NCBI RefSeq assembly: GCF_001685015.1
Contig: NZ_MAYT01000006.1
Coordinates: forward strand, 18,464 to 82,463
Origin: Pseudobacillus wudalianchiensis
GTDB taxonomy: Bacteria; Bacillota; Bacilli; Bacillales; Domibacillaceae
Reading direction: 5' to 3'
DNA: 64,000 nucleotides
The position numbers were made by a program, and so were the translations under genes. The notes under the pieces are model-generated. The model was not told the origin of the DNA. It did no database searches and saw only the letters and a list, made by a program, of their open reading frames with translations. Below are positions 8,450 through 17,873 of this stretch, piece by piece (the stretch's first letter is position 1; every line of letters begins with the position of its first letter).

Positions 8450-9649
8450 TTAAGGATTGATTTTTGTTTTAAAGACTTGCTTTCCGCCTTTGTATTCTAA
8501 AACAGTTGCGCTCTTAATAGGATTGTGGTTTTCATCAATCGTAAAGTTACCTGAAACAAGTGCTAGATTGTTTGTTTCTGCTAAAGCATCTTTAATTTTT
8601 GTAGAGTCAGTGCTTCCTGCACGCTTAATTGCATCAGCTAACAAGTAAACAGAGTCATAGCCAAGAGCATTAAAGGCATCTGGTGCTTGATCTTTATTTT
8701 TCGCTTTAAATGCTGCTACAAATTTTTGGATCTTTTCATCTGGATCTTCAGAAGAGTAATGGTTTGTGATAAACGTATTGTTTAAGGCATCCGCACCCGC
8801 TAATTCTACAAGTTTCGGTGAATCCCAGCCATCGCCGCCCATGAATGGTGCAGTGATTCCCATTTCACGTGCTTGCTTGATGATCAAGCCTACTTCTTCA
8901 TAGTATCCAGGAATGAAAACAAACTCCGGATTTGCTGCTTTAATACGTGTTAAGGTAGAACGGAAATCTGTATCCTTCGCTACATATGCTTCTTGTGCAA
9001 CAACTTTTCCGCCTGCTTTTTCAAATGTTTCTTTAAAGGAAGCTGCTAGTCCTTTTGCGTAATCACTGGCGCTATCTGCAAAAATGGCCGCATTTTTCAC
9101 TTTTAATTCTTTAGCTGCAAAGTTGGCTGCCACTGTGCCTTGGAACGGGTCAATAAAGCATGTACGGAAAATAAACTCATTTACTTTATTATTCGTTCCC
9201 ACAGTTACGTTCGGGCTTGTTCCAGAAGGAGTAAGAAGAACCGTTTTGTTATCATCAGCTATCTGAACCTGTGCCACGGAGTTACCGCTTGTAGCCGCTC
9301 CGATGATAGCTGTCACTTTTTCTTGGCTTGTCAACTTGATAGCCGCGTTCGTTGCCTCAGCTGCGTCGGATTTGTTATCTATTTTAACGACTTCGATCTT
9401 TTTACCGTCAATCCCGCCATCTTTATTGATTTCTTCAACTGCAAGGTCTACCCCCTTGCCGATGGATTGTCCATAAGAAGCTACTGGACCTGACAATTCC
9501 AGGTTAGCTCCGATTTTTATGACGTCTCCATCTCCGGAACCGCCATTACCTGATTCGCTGCCGCCTGCACATCCAGACAGTATGCCCGCTACCAAAGTCG
9601 CAGACAAAAGCATGTGTGGAAGCTTCTTTTTAAATATCTTTCGCATCAT
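8450..9649 (-). CDS. livJ: Liv-type substrate-binding lipoprotein
   Basis: Extracytoplasmic ligand-binding lipoprotein (type I periplasmic-binding fold, Peripl_BP_6). Signal peptide with lipobox LSGCAGG, then a Gly/Ser-rich linker and the mature domain starting IKIGANLELSGPVASYGQS, the usual HAAT opening; GAATSGNSVA contacts the ligand alpha-carboxylate/amine in characterised LivJ proteins. Family ligand is Leu/Ile/Val or related amino acids; the exact one cannot be read. ATG ATG at 9649/9646 behind AGGGGGA. First gene of the operon. Confidence 0.9.
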   Translation of the reverse strand: MMRKIFKKKLPHMLLSATLVAGILSGCAGGSESGNGGSGDGDVIKIGANLELSGPVASYGQSIGKGVDLAVEEINKDGGIDGKKIEVVKIDNKSDAAEATNAAIKLTSQEKVTAIIGAATSGNSVAQVQIADDNKTVLLTPSGTSPNVTVGTNNKVNEFIFRTCFIDPFQGTVAANFAAKELKVKNAAIFADSASDYAKGLAASFKETFEKAGGKVVAQEAYVAKDTDFRSTLTRIKAANPEFVFIPGYYEEVGLIIKQAREMGITAPFMGGDGWDSPKLVELAGADALNNTFITNHYSSEDPDEKIQKFVAAFKAKNKDQAPDAFNALGYDSVYLLADAIKRAGSTDSTKIKDALAETNNLALVSGNFTIDENHNPIKSATVLEYKGGKQVFKTKINP

Positions 9650-9679
9650 AATCCCCCTATTTTCTGATTTTTCTAACAA

Positions 9680-10139
9680 ATGAGAGCCTAAGCATGTAAA
9701 CCAGCTACACTATGATTATTAGAAAAAATCAAATATTTAGTATTACACAATAGTATTTTAATTCAAACTTATTATTTAGTCTATACCTAATTTTCTTTTA
9801 ATTGATATATTTCTGAATGTTTACTAATATAAGATTTTTCTTTTTTCATGTAACGCTATTGTCCTAGTGAAATTCCTTAAAAACCCATAGGCATTCCTCC
9901 ATAATCCAAAAGTAATCTTCTTACTTCCAGTAATCTATTTTATGAGCATTCACCACATAATAAAACTAGCTATTTTCCACTTGTTATTTTATTTTTTTAT
10001 ACTATCCTTTGCTTTACTAAAACATTATTCATTTTTAATGCTTTTCTGTCGTCCTAAGATGAAATTAATCTTCTAAAGCAGACTTTCCTAACCCGCTCTC
10101 TCATATCATAGTAAAACATTAGCAAAAAATTCTATTGGA
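9680..10139. other. AT-rich intergenic region between livJ and dedA
   Basis: About 460 bases separating divergent genes. It must hold the promoters of both, but I see no convincing -35/-10 pair, no palindrome and no small gene with a ribosome site. Confidence 0.5.
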
Positions 10140-10151
10140 GTGGGTGTTTAT

Positions 10152-10757
10152 ATGCAAAACTGGATGATCGAGATGATGGAGCAGTACGGTTATGTTGGGG
10201 TTTTTCTTTTAATTGCCTTTGAAAACATTTTTCCACCGATTCCTTCAGAGGTCATCTTGACTTTCGGAGGAACGATGACGACCTTCTCTTCTTTGACAGT
10301 AACAGGGGTTGTATTGGCCGCAACGGGAGGATCTCTGAGTGGAGCCATTATTTTATATAAAGTCGGCAACTTGCTTGACGTGGAAAGGCTTGAGAAGGTG
10401 ATTGACCGCTGGGGGCATATTCTGCGGCTGAATAAGAAGGACATTTACAAGGCTGATCGTTGGTTTAATGATTATGGCTACTGGACGGTTCTCGTCTGTC
10501 GGGTTATCCCGCTTGTCCGCAGTCTTATTTCGATTCCAGCCGGCATGGCACGAATGAGGTTTTCGCTTTTTCTGCTTTTTACGGGGATTGGCACATTTAT
10601 TTGGAACCTTCTTCTTGTCTCGGCTGGAGCGATGTTTGGAGAGTCTTGGGAGCAAATTGTTCTTTTTATGGACATGTACTCTACTATTATTTATTCATTG
10701 ATCGGCTCCATGTTAACTTTTTCAATCTTTATGTTTCTATGGAAAAAAAGAAAATAA
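10152..10757 (+). CDS. DedA family membrane protein
   Basis: Integral membrane protein of the DedA/SNARE-associated (VTT) family, about 201 residues. Family marks: ENIFPPIPSEVILTFGG in the first re-entrant segment, a glycine-rich GGSLSGAIILYKVG, and CRVIPLVRSLISIPAGMARM with the essential Arg residues. DedA proteins are linked to undecaprenyl-phosphate and phospholipid flipping. Start ATG 10152 lies 7 bases past GGAGTGGG; GTG 10140 is an alternative. Ends just before a terminator/repeat element shared with the region after mprF. Confidence 0.88.
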   Translation: MQNWMIEMMEQYGYVGVFLLIAFENIFPPIPSEVILTFGGTMTTFSSLTVTGVVLAATGGSLSGAIILYKVGNLLDVERLEKVIDRWGHILRLNKKDIYKADRWFNDYGYWTVLVCRVIPLVRSLISIPAGMARMRFSLFLLFTGIGTFIWNLLLVSAGAMFGESWEQIVLFMDMYSTIIYSLIGSMLTFSIFMFLWKKRK

Positions 10758-10762
10758 AAAAA

Positions 10763-10868
10763 GTGCCCTCTTTGAGACACTCCCAGGCTGTTGACAAACG
10801 TTCGCTTTCAATCAGCCTGATGGTATATAAAATAGAATTTCTCTACAACTTTAGAGTGTCCTCTTTGA
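10763..10868. repeat. Terminator-nested dispersed repeat, copy A
   Basis: The core begins AGGCTGTTGACAAACG near 10791 and ends TTTCTCTACAA near 10848; AGGCTG and CAGCCT inside it can pair. Flanks GACACTC (10781) and GAGTGTC (10854) pair across the core, and CCTCTTTGA occurs on both sides. A related, longer copy lies at 23701-23907. No coding potential. Confidence 0.6.
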
Positions 10869-10875
10869 AAGAATC

Positions 10876-12759
10876 CTAGATGGTAATTTCTCCAGCGACA
10901 ATCAATGCCTTTAATGTTAACAGCAATTCATAGCTTACTTGCGGATCGCGTAAATCTTTACCAAGCAAGGACTCTATTTTTTCCACCCTGTATCGTAAGC
11001 CGCTCATGGAGAGAGCTAGATCTTGCATCGTTTTCTCAAGATTGCCGCCATTCATTAGAAAGATATACAGTGTTTTCATCAGCTCGTTCTTTTTAGCTCC
11101 CTCACTTTCAAAAAGTGGACCTAACAAGTAGCAGGCTTTTTGCTTGATAGCCTCTGTATCTTGTGAACTTAATAAGATTCCTGTTACGCCAAGCTCCTCA
11201 AAAAAGGTAATAGGCTCTTTATAAGCACCGATCTTTAAGGACATGGCAGCTTCCTTGTAAAAAGTAGCTGCCTGCTCGATTTGCCGGCCCTTTGTGCTGA
11301 CGCCTATTCGGAATAAGCAAGCTGGATACGAACCGTTCAGATGATCAATGAGCCGGCTGCACAATTCTTGCAGCTTATCCTCTGCTGTTGAAGCGTCCAT
11401 TTGAACGAGCAGAATAATATCCCCTCCGCGCTGACCGGTTATAAGCTGGAGCTTTTGGTGTTTAAAATAATGCAGGATGGTTTCCGTTAATTGTTCATAA
11501 AAAAATAATTCGTTGGCCATGTCGTTTTGCTTGCTCTGATGGGTTAATACTATTATTCGAAAAGGCAAGTTTAAATCCATGTTCATATAACGGCCCCGTT
11601 TTAGAATCTCTTGTTTCGACGAGAAATAACCGTTCAATACTTGCTCAAGAAAATAACCTTTCATTCTCTCCATCGCTTCAAAACTCGTCTTTTCATTTAA
11701 TAGATAGAGAGAGCAGACGGCAGCTGCCCTCTCTAAAATCATGGAATCAACTTTAGGAAATTCACTGATGCTGCTTTCATAAATAAATGAACAATAACCA
11801 AATACCTTTTTTTGCAGTCTAATAGGTGTAACCAGGCGTTGATGCTGTCCAGCTGTCAGTTTCTTCGTCTTTTTAATCTTCCCTTCAGCCTCACTGTGCT
11901 GCAGAATCTCCTTAAAGTCCGCCTCAATTTTCTCGTATTCCTCATCTGTTAAACCGGCACAAGCAAGCTTCTCAAATTGAGGATTTTCAATAACGAGAGG
12001 GCATCCTGTTGTTTCATATACTGCTGCTGCGATCGATTGCAAATCTTTTCCGTTGATAATTTCTTCTGTCAGCCTTTCATGAATCATCGCCGTCTTTTCT
12101 AAGTTATTGCGTTCTTCAAGCAACAGATTATACGTAACTTCCAATTCTTTTACAATCGTTTTATTTTCGTAGTAATGTAATTCCTCATCCACTTCCCCCT
12201 GCCAGCGATGAAGGGATTTTCCGATATAACGGCATACCGGGTCCCCCATTCCTTGGCAGGCTACTTCTTTAAAAATAATAGTGTGGCCACAAACCGTTGA
12301 ATAGTACCCGCTTGCATACCCGATCAGCGTATGGCAAACAGGCAGCTTTTCCCTCCCAAACTGACGGATATTCTCTTCAGCTTCATAGGAGCTGAACCAC
12401 GTTCCTTCTACGTGGACATCCTTGACCTGTTCATTAGGTCGAAGGTGAATTTGAAACTTCGTTGTCTTTGCTTTTGTGTAGCCTTTTAATGCATGGAAGA
12501 TGGAGCCTTGTTTTAAGACTTCTTGTATAGAAGAAAAATCTTTCTTCAGCGCCCGTTTTGCATCGTTTACCCCAAGATTCCAGCCGTAACGAATGAGGAA
12601 ACCTTTCATTCGTTCAGTCCCGATATTTTCTGCAAGATCTTTACGAAGCGTGCCGAAAACAGCTGCAGATGTCAATACGATTCTTTCATCATCCAACTGT
12701 ATAACACCCTCTCGTTCTGACAAATGGAGAGAAGTCTCCGAAAAGATCTGATTACTCAT
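10876..12759 (-). CDS. XylR_N/V4R sensor with PucR-type HTH regulator
   Basis: Transcriptional regulator of 627 residues. Residues about 5-100 match the XylR_N activator domain (aromatic effector binding in XylR/DmpR), residues about 110-185 the V4R domain (CHTLIGYASGYYSTVCGH, CQGMGDPVCRY), then a coiled linker, a GAF-like segment, a CdaR-type GGDEF-like domain, and a C-terminal PucR HTH_30 (MNGGNLEKTMQDLALSMSGL). The first two domains usually sit on sigma-54 AAA+ activators; here no AAA+ module is present. Lies 20 bases after hpaB on the same strand, so it is probably an aromatic-responsive activator of hpaB and/or the adjacent importer. Function inferred. Confidence 0.82.
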   Translation of the reverse strand: MSNQIFSETSLHLSEREGVIQLDDERIVLTSAAVFGTLRKDLAENIGTERMKGFLIRYGWNLGVNDAKRALKKDFSSIQEVLKQGSIFHALKGYTKAKTTKFQIHLRPNEQVKDVHVEGTWFSSYEAEENIRQFGREKLPVCHTLIGYASGYYSTVCGHTIIFKEVACQGMGDPVCRYIGKSLHRWQGEVDEELHYYENKTIVKELEVTYNLLLEERNNLEKTAMIHERLTEEIINGKDLQSIAAAVYETTGCPLVIENPQFEKLACAGLTDEEYEKIEADFKEILQHSEAEGKIKKTKKLTAGQHQRLVTPIRLQKKVFGYCSFIYESSISEFPKVDSMILERAAAVCSLYLLNEKTSFEAMERMKGYFLEQVLNGYFSSKQEILKRGRYMNMDLNLPFRIIVLTHQSKQNDMANELFFYEQLTETILHYFKHQKLQLITGQRGGDIILLVQMDASTAEDKLQELCSRLIDHLNGSYPACLFRIGVSTKGRQIEQAATFYKEAAMSLKIGAYKEPITFFEELGVTGILLSSQDTEAIKQKACYLLGPLFESEGAKKNELMKTLYIFLMNGGNLEKTMQDLALSMSGLRYRVEKIESLLGKDLRDPQVSYELLLTLKALIVAGEITI

Positions 12760-12779
12760 GCATCATCACCTGCTTACTA

Positions 12780-14291
12780 TTATTCTGTAACAACCGGTCT
12801 CTTGTGCGCGTTAACCCACGTGTCAGTCGTCCAGCCAGAAAGATCGTATTCACTCATTGCTTGATCAACAAAGGCTTTATATTTTGCCGTTTGACCTGAC
12901 AGCTCTGCATTTCTAAGTGTCTCTAACCGAATATTTTCATGGTTGCCAGCGTAATTGAGTTCGTACAATTCGTTGCGGCCGCCAAACTCTGTGCCGAGGG
13001 CATCCCAAATCAATTTCATCAGCTTTACCCGTTCTAACGCATCAATCCCTGATCCTTTATAATATTGGTCGAGATACTGGCGGAGCTCTGGATTCTCGAA
13101 GTCTTTCGCGCTAGAGGGAAGTTGTATTAATCCACCAGCTACTACTGTTTCAAAGATTTCTTTTACCCTTGGCCATACCATCGGGGCCAGCACCCGATAG
13201 GCTGCAGCCGACTGCCCATTCGGCAGGACTACGCCATTCTCTCCCTTTTCTGGATCTGTTGCCATCGCTGTCGAAAGCGCCCAAAACATATTTCTCCAGG
13301 CGAGCACTTGACCAATATTCGCTTGAACCCCTCTAAATCCCTTCGTGCCAGAGGCTTCGGTCGCTTTAATTAATAAACCTGCCATGAAGTCCAGCTTCAC
13401 CGCAAAACGGGTACATCCGTGGAATGTATAGCGATTCATCCAACCAGTTTTTCCGCGAAAGCCGTTCGCAATTTCAATATTGCGGTAAGCTAATACGTTT
13501 TCCCATGGCACCAATACCCGATCCAGCACGATCACCGCATCATTTTCGTCAAAACGGCTCGAGAGCGGATAGTCAAAAGGAGTTCCTGACTTTGCTGCCA
13601 TCAGCTCATACGATTGCCGGCTAATGATTTTCAATCCCGGTGCATTCATGTCGATAAAGAAAATTAAGGCGTGATCCAAATCATCCTCCGCCAGGTCAAC
13701 AGGTGAATAATTCGCCACAAAGTTATAGTTCGTAATCGCCGCAGATGTCCCTACCATTTTGGCACCGCTTACAATAATCCCGTTATCTCGTTCTTCTATG
13801 ACACGGACAAACACATCTTTATTTTCGTGAAGCGGCTTGGAACGATCCATTTGCGGATTAATAATCGTATGATTGCAAAACGGCACTTCTTTCGTTGTTT
13901 TCTCATACCATCGACGTGCATTATCTTCAAACCCTTGATAAAAATTGGCGTATGGTTTTAAGTGAGCAGAAAAAGCTGCTTTGTAATCAGGTGTTCTGCC
14001 CATGAAACCATAGCTTAACTTGGACCACTCAGCGATGGCATCCCGAGCCTCTAGGAGTTCCTGAGCACTTGTAGAAGGTTTAAAAAACTTTTGTGTGACA
14101 TGCCCCTCTTCTGTTTTCGATGTTAAAATTGGTGCTGTCTCTGGTTGGTGAAGAGCATCATATAATCTTGCCATTGATCGCACAGAATTTTGATAGGCAG
14201 GATGTGTCGTGACATCCTCGATTTTTTCTCCATTTAAGTAAACAACACGCCCATCTCGCAAGCTCTCTATATACTCTTGGCCATTCATCAT
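12780..14291 (-). CDS. hpaB: 4-hydroxyphenylacetate 3-monooxygenase-like oxygenase (HpaB family)
   Basis: FADH2-dependent phenol ortho-hydroxylase large subunit of the HpaB/HpaH family, 503 residues, normal length. Visible: GRVVYLNGEKIEDVTTHPAY near the N-terminus, the YANFYQGFEDNARRWYEKTT block, NHTIINPQ (residues around 150, part of the substrate/flavin pocket), GAKMVGTSAAITN, and AELSGQTAKY near the end. The partner flavin reductase (HpaC) is not in this window. GAGGAGG precedes the ATG. With the downstream XylR_N/V4R regulator and the upstream Liv-type importer this suggests uptake and hydroxylation of a phenolic compound; 4-hydroxyphenylacetate itself is the family default, not proven. 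Confidence 0.85.
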   Translation of the reverse strand: MMNGQEYIESLRDGRVVYLNGEKIEDVTTHPAYQNSVRSMARLYDALHQPETAPILTSKTEEGHVTQKFFKPSTSAQELLEARDAIAEWSKLSYGFMGRTPDYKAAFSAHLKPYANFYQGFEDNARRWYEKTTKEVPFCNHTIINPQMDRSKPLHENKDVFVRVIEERDNGIIVSGAKMVGTSAAITNYNFVANYSPVDLAEDDLDHALIFFIDMNAPGLKIISRQSYELMAAKSGTPFDYPLSSRFDENDAVIVLDRVLVPWENVLAYRNIEIANGFRGKTGWMNRYTFHGCTRFAVKLDFMAGLLIKATEASGTKGFRGVQANIGQVLAWRNMFWALSTAMATDPEKGENGVVLPNGQSAAAYRVLAPMVWPRVKEIFETVVAGGLIQLPSSAKDFENPELRQYLDQYYKGSGIDALERVKLMKLIWDALGTEFGGRNELYELNYAGNHENIRLETLRNAELSGQTAKYKAFVDQAMSEYDLSGWTTDTWVNAHKRPVVTE

Positions 14292-14464
14292 AATAAAACC
14301 TCCTCGTTATCAGAAAATTCTTTCTGTTTCTTTTATGATAATAAATAGCCGATCATTTTCCTACAACAAAAACTAACTAAAAAACATTGATTGTTAAACA
14401 TTTTTTGCTTAATTTCTTAGAGCAATAAAAAGCTGATCAGCAGCCTAACATCCGTACCGATAAG

Positions 14465-14522
14465 AATGTCAAAGAAGCTGGCCTTGAAGGGTTCCTTCTT
14501 ATCCCCTTTCAGTGCCAGCTTC
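14465..14522 (-). terminator. Terminator after second liv operon
   Basis: GAAGCTGGC / GCCAGCTTC outer stem with an inner AAGGG/CCCTT stem, then TTTGACATT on the minus strand. Lies between livF2 and the hpaB promoter region. Confidence 0.6.
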
Positions 14523-14533
14523 CTTTTTATAAA

Positions 14534-15226
14534 TCAAGAGCTTAACGATAAAAATTGATTTCTTACATTATGATCAAATTCCTCAGCGGGACCTTCAAAT
14601 ATTACGGTTCCCTTATTTAAAATGTAGACATAGTCAGCTAAGTCAGCAGCCATGGCTAAATTTTGTTCAACTAACAGCATAGACAGCCCCTCTTCTTTTA
14701 GCTGTTTGATAATCTTGATCACTTCTCTTACCATTAGGGGAGAAAGCCCTTCTGACGGCTCATCTAGCAACAGGATTTCTGGATTTGTCATTAATGCCCG
14801 GCCAATCGATAACATTTGCTGTTCTCCGCCGCTCAAATTCCCTCCCATTGAAGTCTGCCGCTCTTTCAATCTTGGAAACATTTCATAGACTTTCCCAATC
14901 GTCCAGCCGCCTTTAACTGGTCTATGTGTAGTCAATAAATTTTCTTTCACCGTTAGGTTAGGAAAAATCCGCCTTCCCTGTGGAACTAATCCGATTCCCG
15001 CCTTTGATATTTCATGGCTCGGCTTTCGTTGTATTTCCTTCCCGCTCAACGCGATCGTACCTTTTTTAGGTGGGACAAACCCAATAATGGAATGGAGAGT
15101 CGTTGTTTTTCCCATGCCATTTCGGCCAAGCAGGACGGATACAGATCCTTTTTTCACGTGTAAAGATACTCCGTGCAAAACATGACTTTCCCCATAATAC
15201 GTATGGATGTTTTGAACATCTAACAT
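14534..15226 (-). CDS. livF: Liv-type ABC ATPase (LivF), second system
   Basis: ATPase of the second HAAT importer, 230 residues. Walker [10 protein letters not shown] (GMGKT rather than GAGKT), signature LSGGEQQML, Walker [12 protein letters not shown] (LivF type), H-loop LLVEQNLA. Overlaps livG2 by 7 bases. Members with [14 protein letters not shown] are common in urea/amide- and aromatic-type HAAT systems, which fits the neighbourhood better than amino-acid uptake. Confidence 0.9.
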   Translation of the reverse strand: MLDVQNIHTYYGESHVLHGVSLHVKKGSVSVLLGRNGMGKTTTLHSIIGFVPPKKGTIALSGKEIQRKPSHEISKAGIGLVPQGRRIFPNLTVKENLLTTHRPVKGGWTIGKVYEMFPRLKERQTSMGGNLSGGEQQMLSIGRALMTNPEILLLDEPSEGLSPLMVREVIKIIKQLKEEGLSMLLVEQNLAMAADLADYVYILNKGTVIFEGPAEEFDHNVRNQFLSLSS

Positions 15227-15990
15227 ACTAATTCATCCCCGCTTCCGATATAAATTTTATTCACCCTCTCATCCGCCCTCACCTTTTCCGGCTCTCCTTC
15301 AGCCAGCACTCCACCGTCATACAATACAACCATGCGGTCCGCTAAACCGAATACGATGTCAAGATCATGCTCGATGATCATTAATGTTAAGTCCCTTGGA
15401 AGCTTGTAGAGCAAATTCACAATATAGTCTGTTTCTGATTGAGACATTCCAGCCGTTGGTTCATCCAGCAACAAAATGGAAGGCTCCATCGCTACACCTA
15501 ACAAAATTTCAATTTGACGCTGTTCCCCGTATGACAAATTTTTAATGACGGCATTCCGCTGATAAAACAATCCCCATTTTTTAAGCAATTCATCCGCTTC
15601 CTCATATAAGCGGGGATATTTCTTTATGTTGCGCAACTGATACCACACTTTGCCAAACCCTTGTTTTCTTTGTAAGACGAGCAATAAATTTTCTAGTACA
15701 GTAAGCTCGTTTAATAAATTATTTTTCTGGAATGTACGGACAATTCCATTTCGGGCCCGCTTATAATTTGGCTGTTTCGTTATATTATGGCCGTCATGAT
15801 AGATTTCTCCGACGGACGGTTCCAGGTCACCCGTTAGCAAATTAAAGAACGTCGTTTTCCCAGCCCCATTGGGTCCGATAATACCGATACGCTCCCCCTT
15901 TTTTACTTCAAGAGAAATATCCTTTAAAATATGCAATCCTCCAAAGCTTTTACCTACTCTGCTAATGGTTAAAATATGATCTGTCCGCAT
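15220..15990 (-). CDS. livG: Liv-type ABC ATPase (LivG), second system
   Basis: Partner ATPase, 256 residues: Walker [22 protein letters not shown], signature [11 protein letters not shown], Walker [13 protein letters not shown] and [12 protein letters not shown] follows GAGGTGAGAGG. Fourth gene of the operon, 19 bases after livM2. Confidence 0.9.
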   Translation of the reverse strand: MRTDHILTISRVGKSFGGLHILKDISLEVKKGERIGIIGPNGAGKTTFFNLLTGDLEPSVGEIYHDGHNITKQPNYKRARNGIVRTFQKNNLLNELTVLENLLLVLQRKQGFGKVWYQLRNIKKYPRLYEEADELLKKWGLFYQRNAVIKNLSYGEQRQIEILLGVAMEPSILLLDEPTAGMSQSETDYIVNLLYKLPRDLTLMIIEHDLDIVFGLADRMVVLYDGGVLAEGEPEKVRADERVNKIYIGSGDELVC

Positions 15991-16009
15991 CCTCTCACCT
16001 CAACTTTCA

Positions 16010-16981
16010 CTAGGCTGCCCGCGATTTCTTCTCGTTCACAACAGATGGTTTATTCGTGAAACGCCTATATAGGCTTTGTCCGATTCCAACCATTCCTTTT
16101 GGAAAAAAGACAACAAAGGCAATTAATACTGCCCCTAGAATCAGCATCCATAGACTCGTGTAAGAGCTGACAATCGTTTCTAATATGACGATCAGAGCTG
16201 AACCGAGAACAGGGCCGAGCATGGTTCCCGATCCGCCAACTAATACCATGATCAGCACTGTACCAGACATCGTCCAATACACATCTGATGGCGCAATAAA
16301 CCCATTAAAATACGTATATAGCGTACCGGCGACCCCGCCAAATACACCCGCAATAATGAAGGCCGAGTACTTATAAAGGCTTGTGTTGTAGCCCATTGAC
16401 TTTACCCGGGTTTCATTTTCACGAATACCAATCAGTACTTGTCCGTAAGGTGACTTTACAGTTATCCTAAGCACTGCATATGAGATCATGAATATGACAA
16501 GTACAAGGTAAAAAACAAGAACAGGATTTGCAAAACTAAATGCGCCAATTTCCGGCTTTGGTATACCTGATAATCCATTCGACCCGCCCGTTAAGTTTGT
16601 AGACTGATGGATGAAGGAATAGATCATTTGCGAGAATGCCAATGTAAGCATCAAAAAATAAAAGCCATTTACTTTCATACAAAATGCGCCAATAATAGCC
16701 GCAAAGAGCAGTGACACGAAAGCGGCAATCCCTAACGTAGCAAGTAAATTAGCAGAGAAGTGTTGAGCGACGAGCGCTGCTGTATAGGCACCAACACCAA
16801 AAAAAGCAGCATGGCCTAAAGAAACAAGCCCTGTAAAACCAACTAGAACATTTAAACTTAAAGCAAAGATAGCTAAGATGAGAATTTCAGATAGTAAGTT
16901 TAAGTGAAAAAGCGATAAAATAAACGGAGTGGATGCTAAAGCAAGGAAGGAAATGAGAAATTTAACATATGTGTTTTTCAT
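16010..16981 (-). CDS. livM: Liv-type permease (LivM), second system
   Basis: Permease of 323 residues, about eight helices. Shows GLVSLGHAAFFGVGAY, MKVNGFYFLMLTLAFSQMIY and the coupling-loop IGIRENETRVKSMGYNTSLYK. The C-terminus ends in a basic tail (RRFTNKPSVVNEKKSRAA). Start ATG overlaps the livH2 stop (ATGA), implying translational coupling. Confidence 0.9.
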   Translation of the reverse strand: MKNTYVKFLISFLALASTPFILSLFHLNLLSEILILAIFALSLNVLVGFTGLVSLGHAAFFGVGAYTAALVAQHFSANLLATLGIAAFVSLLFAAIIGAFCMKVNGFYFLMLTLAFSQMIYSFIHQSTNLTGGSNGLSGIPKPEIGAFSFANPVLVFYLVLVIFMISYAVLRITVKSPYGQVLIGIRENETRVKSMGYNTSLYKYSAFIIAGVFGGVAGTLYTYFNGFIAPSDVYWTMSGTVLIMVLVGGSGTMLGPVLGSALIVILETIVSSYTSLWMLILGAVLIAFVVFFPKGMVGIGQSLYRRFTNKPSVVNEKKSRAA

Positions 16982-17850
16982 GAGTGCGCCACCTGCTTTC
17001 CTAACAGTCCATTCGGCTTAAAAACAAGGATGACCGCCATGAGGCCAAATACTAGGAACATGCTGAGCTCAGGAAGCAGAAACCGGCTGAACGTCTCAAC
17101 CAATCCGACAAGCAGGCTCGCTGCGAGTGTGCCGCCAATCGTCCCTAACCCGCCAATGACTAGAACGACTAAAGCAAGAATCAATGTTTCAAACTCCATG
17201 CTTGGGTAAATCCCGAGTACAGGCGCCGCCACTACCCCCCCAAGTCCAGCTAAAATTCCGCCGATCACGAAAACCACTGTGAACACGAGCTTAATATTGA
17301 TCCCCAATCCGCCGATCATTTCTTTGTCACTCAACCCTGCCCGAATAATCGCTCCCCATTTTGTTTTCTCTTGAATCGCCCATAATAAAACAGCAATGAT
17401 AAGACCAATGAAGATAACTGCTAACCGATACACCGGAAAAGCCTGGCCGAAGATGGTTGCTGTGCCGGCAAGAGAGGAAGGAACAGCTACTGACAGGACA
17501 TTTGACCCCCACACTGAGGAGGCTAGATCATGAAAAACATACGCCAATCCAAAAGTTAATAATACTTGTGACAAGTGTCCCAAATGATAGGTGGGGCGGA
17601 GCAAAATACGCTCCACCGCCAAAGCAATCAGGGCCACTATAATTGGGGCCACAACTAACGCAAGCCAAAAGCTTTGTGTGTATGTCGCCGTCAATGAGTA
17701 GGCAATATAGGCACCAAACATATAAAGTGAGCCGTGTGCAAGATTAAGCACACCTAAAATCCCAAAAATAAGAGAAAGCCCACACGTAATCATAAACAGC
17801 AGTAAACCGTACGATAGACCGTTTACTAACTGCGCTCCGAGAATATCCAC
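16978..17850 (-). CDS. livH: Liv-type permease (LivH), second system
   Basis: Permease of 290 residues: NGLSYGLLLFMITCGLSLIFG, LNLAHGSLYMFGAYIAY and coupling loop IRAGLSDKEMIGGLGINI. GTG start with AGGAGGGA 9 bases upstream. Follows the binding-protein gene by 23 bases with no hairpin between, unlike the first liv operon. Confidence 0.9.
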   Translation of the reverse strand: MDILGAQLVNGLSYGLLLFMITCGLSLIFGILGVLNLAHGSLYMFGAYIAYSLTATYTQSFWLALVVAPIIVALIALAVERILLRPTYHLGHLSQVLLTFGLAYVFHDLASSVWGSNVLSVAVPSSLAGTATIFGQAFPVYRLAVIFIGLIIAVLLWAIQEKTKWGAIIRAGLSDKEMIGGLGINIKLVFTVVFVIGGILAGLGGVVAAPVLGIYPSMEFETLILALVVLVIGGLGTIGGTLAASLLVGLVETFSRFLLPELSMFLVFGLMAVILVFKPNGLLGKQVAHS

Positions 17851-17873
17851 GATAAGTCTCCCTCCTGTGTATG

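Noticed and set aside
12780..14291. HpaB-like gene as 4-hydroxybutyryl-CoA dehydratase
   Set aside because: These are distant relatives; I could not identify the iron-sulfur cluster ligands of that enzyme, and the aromatic-type regulator nearby favours the monooxygenase.
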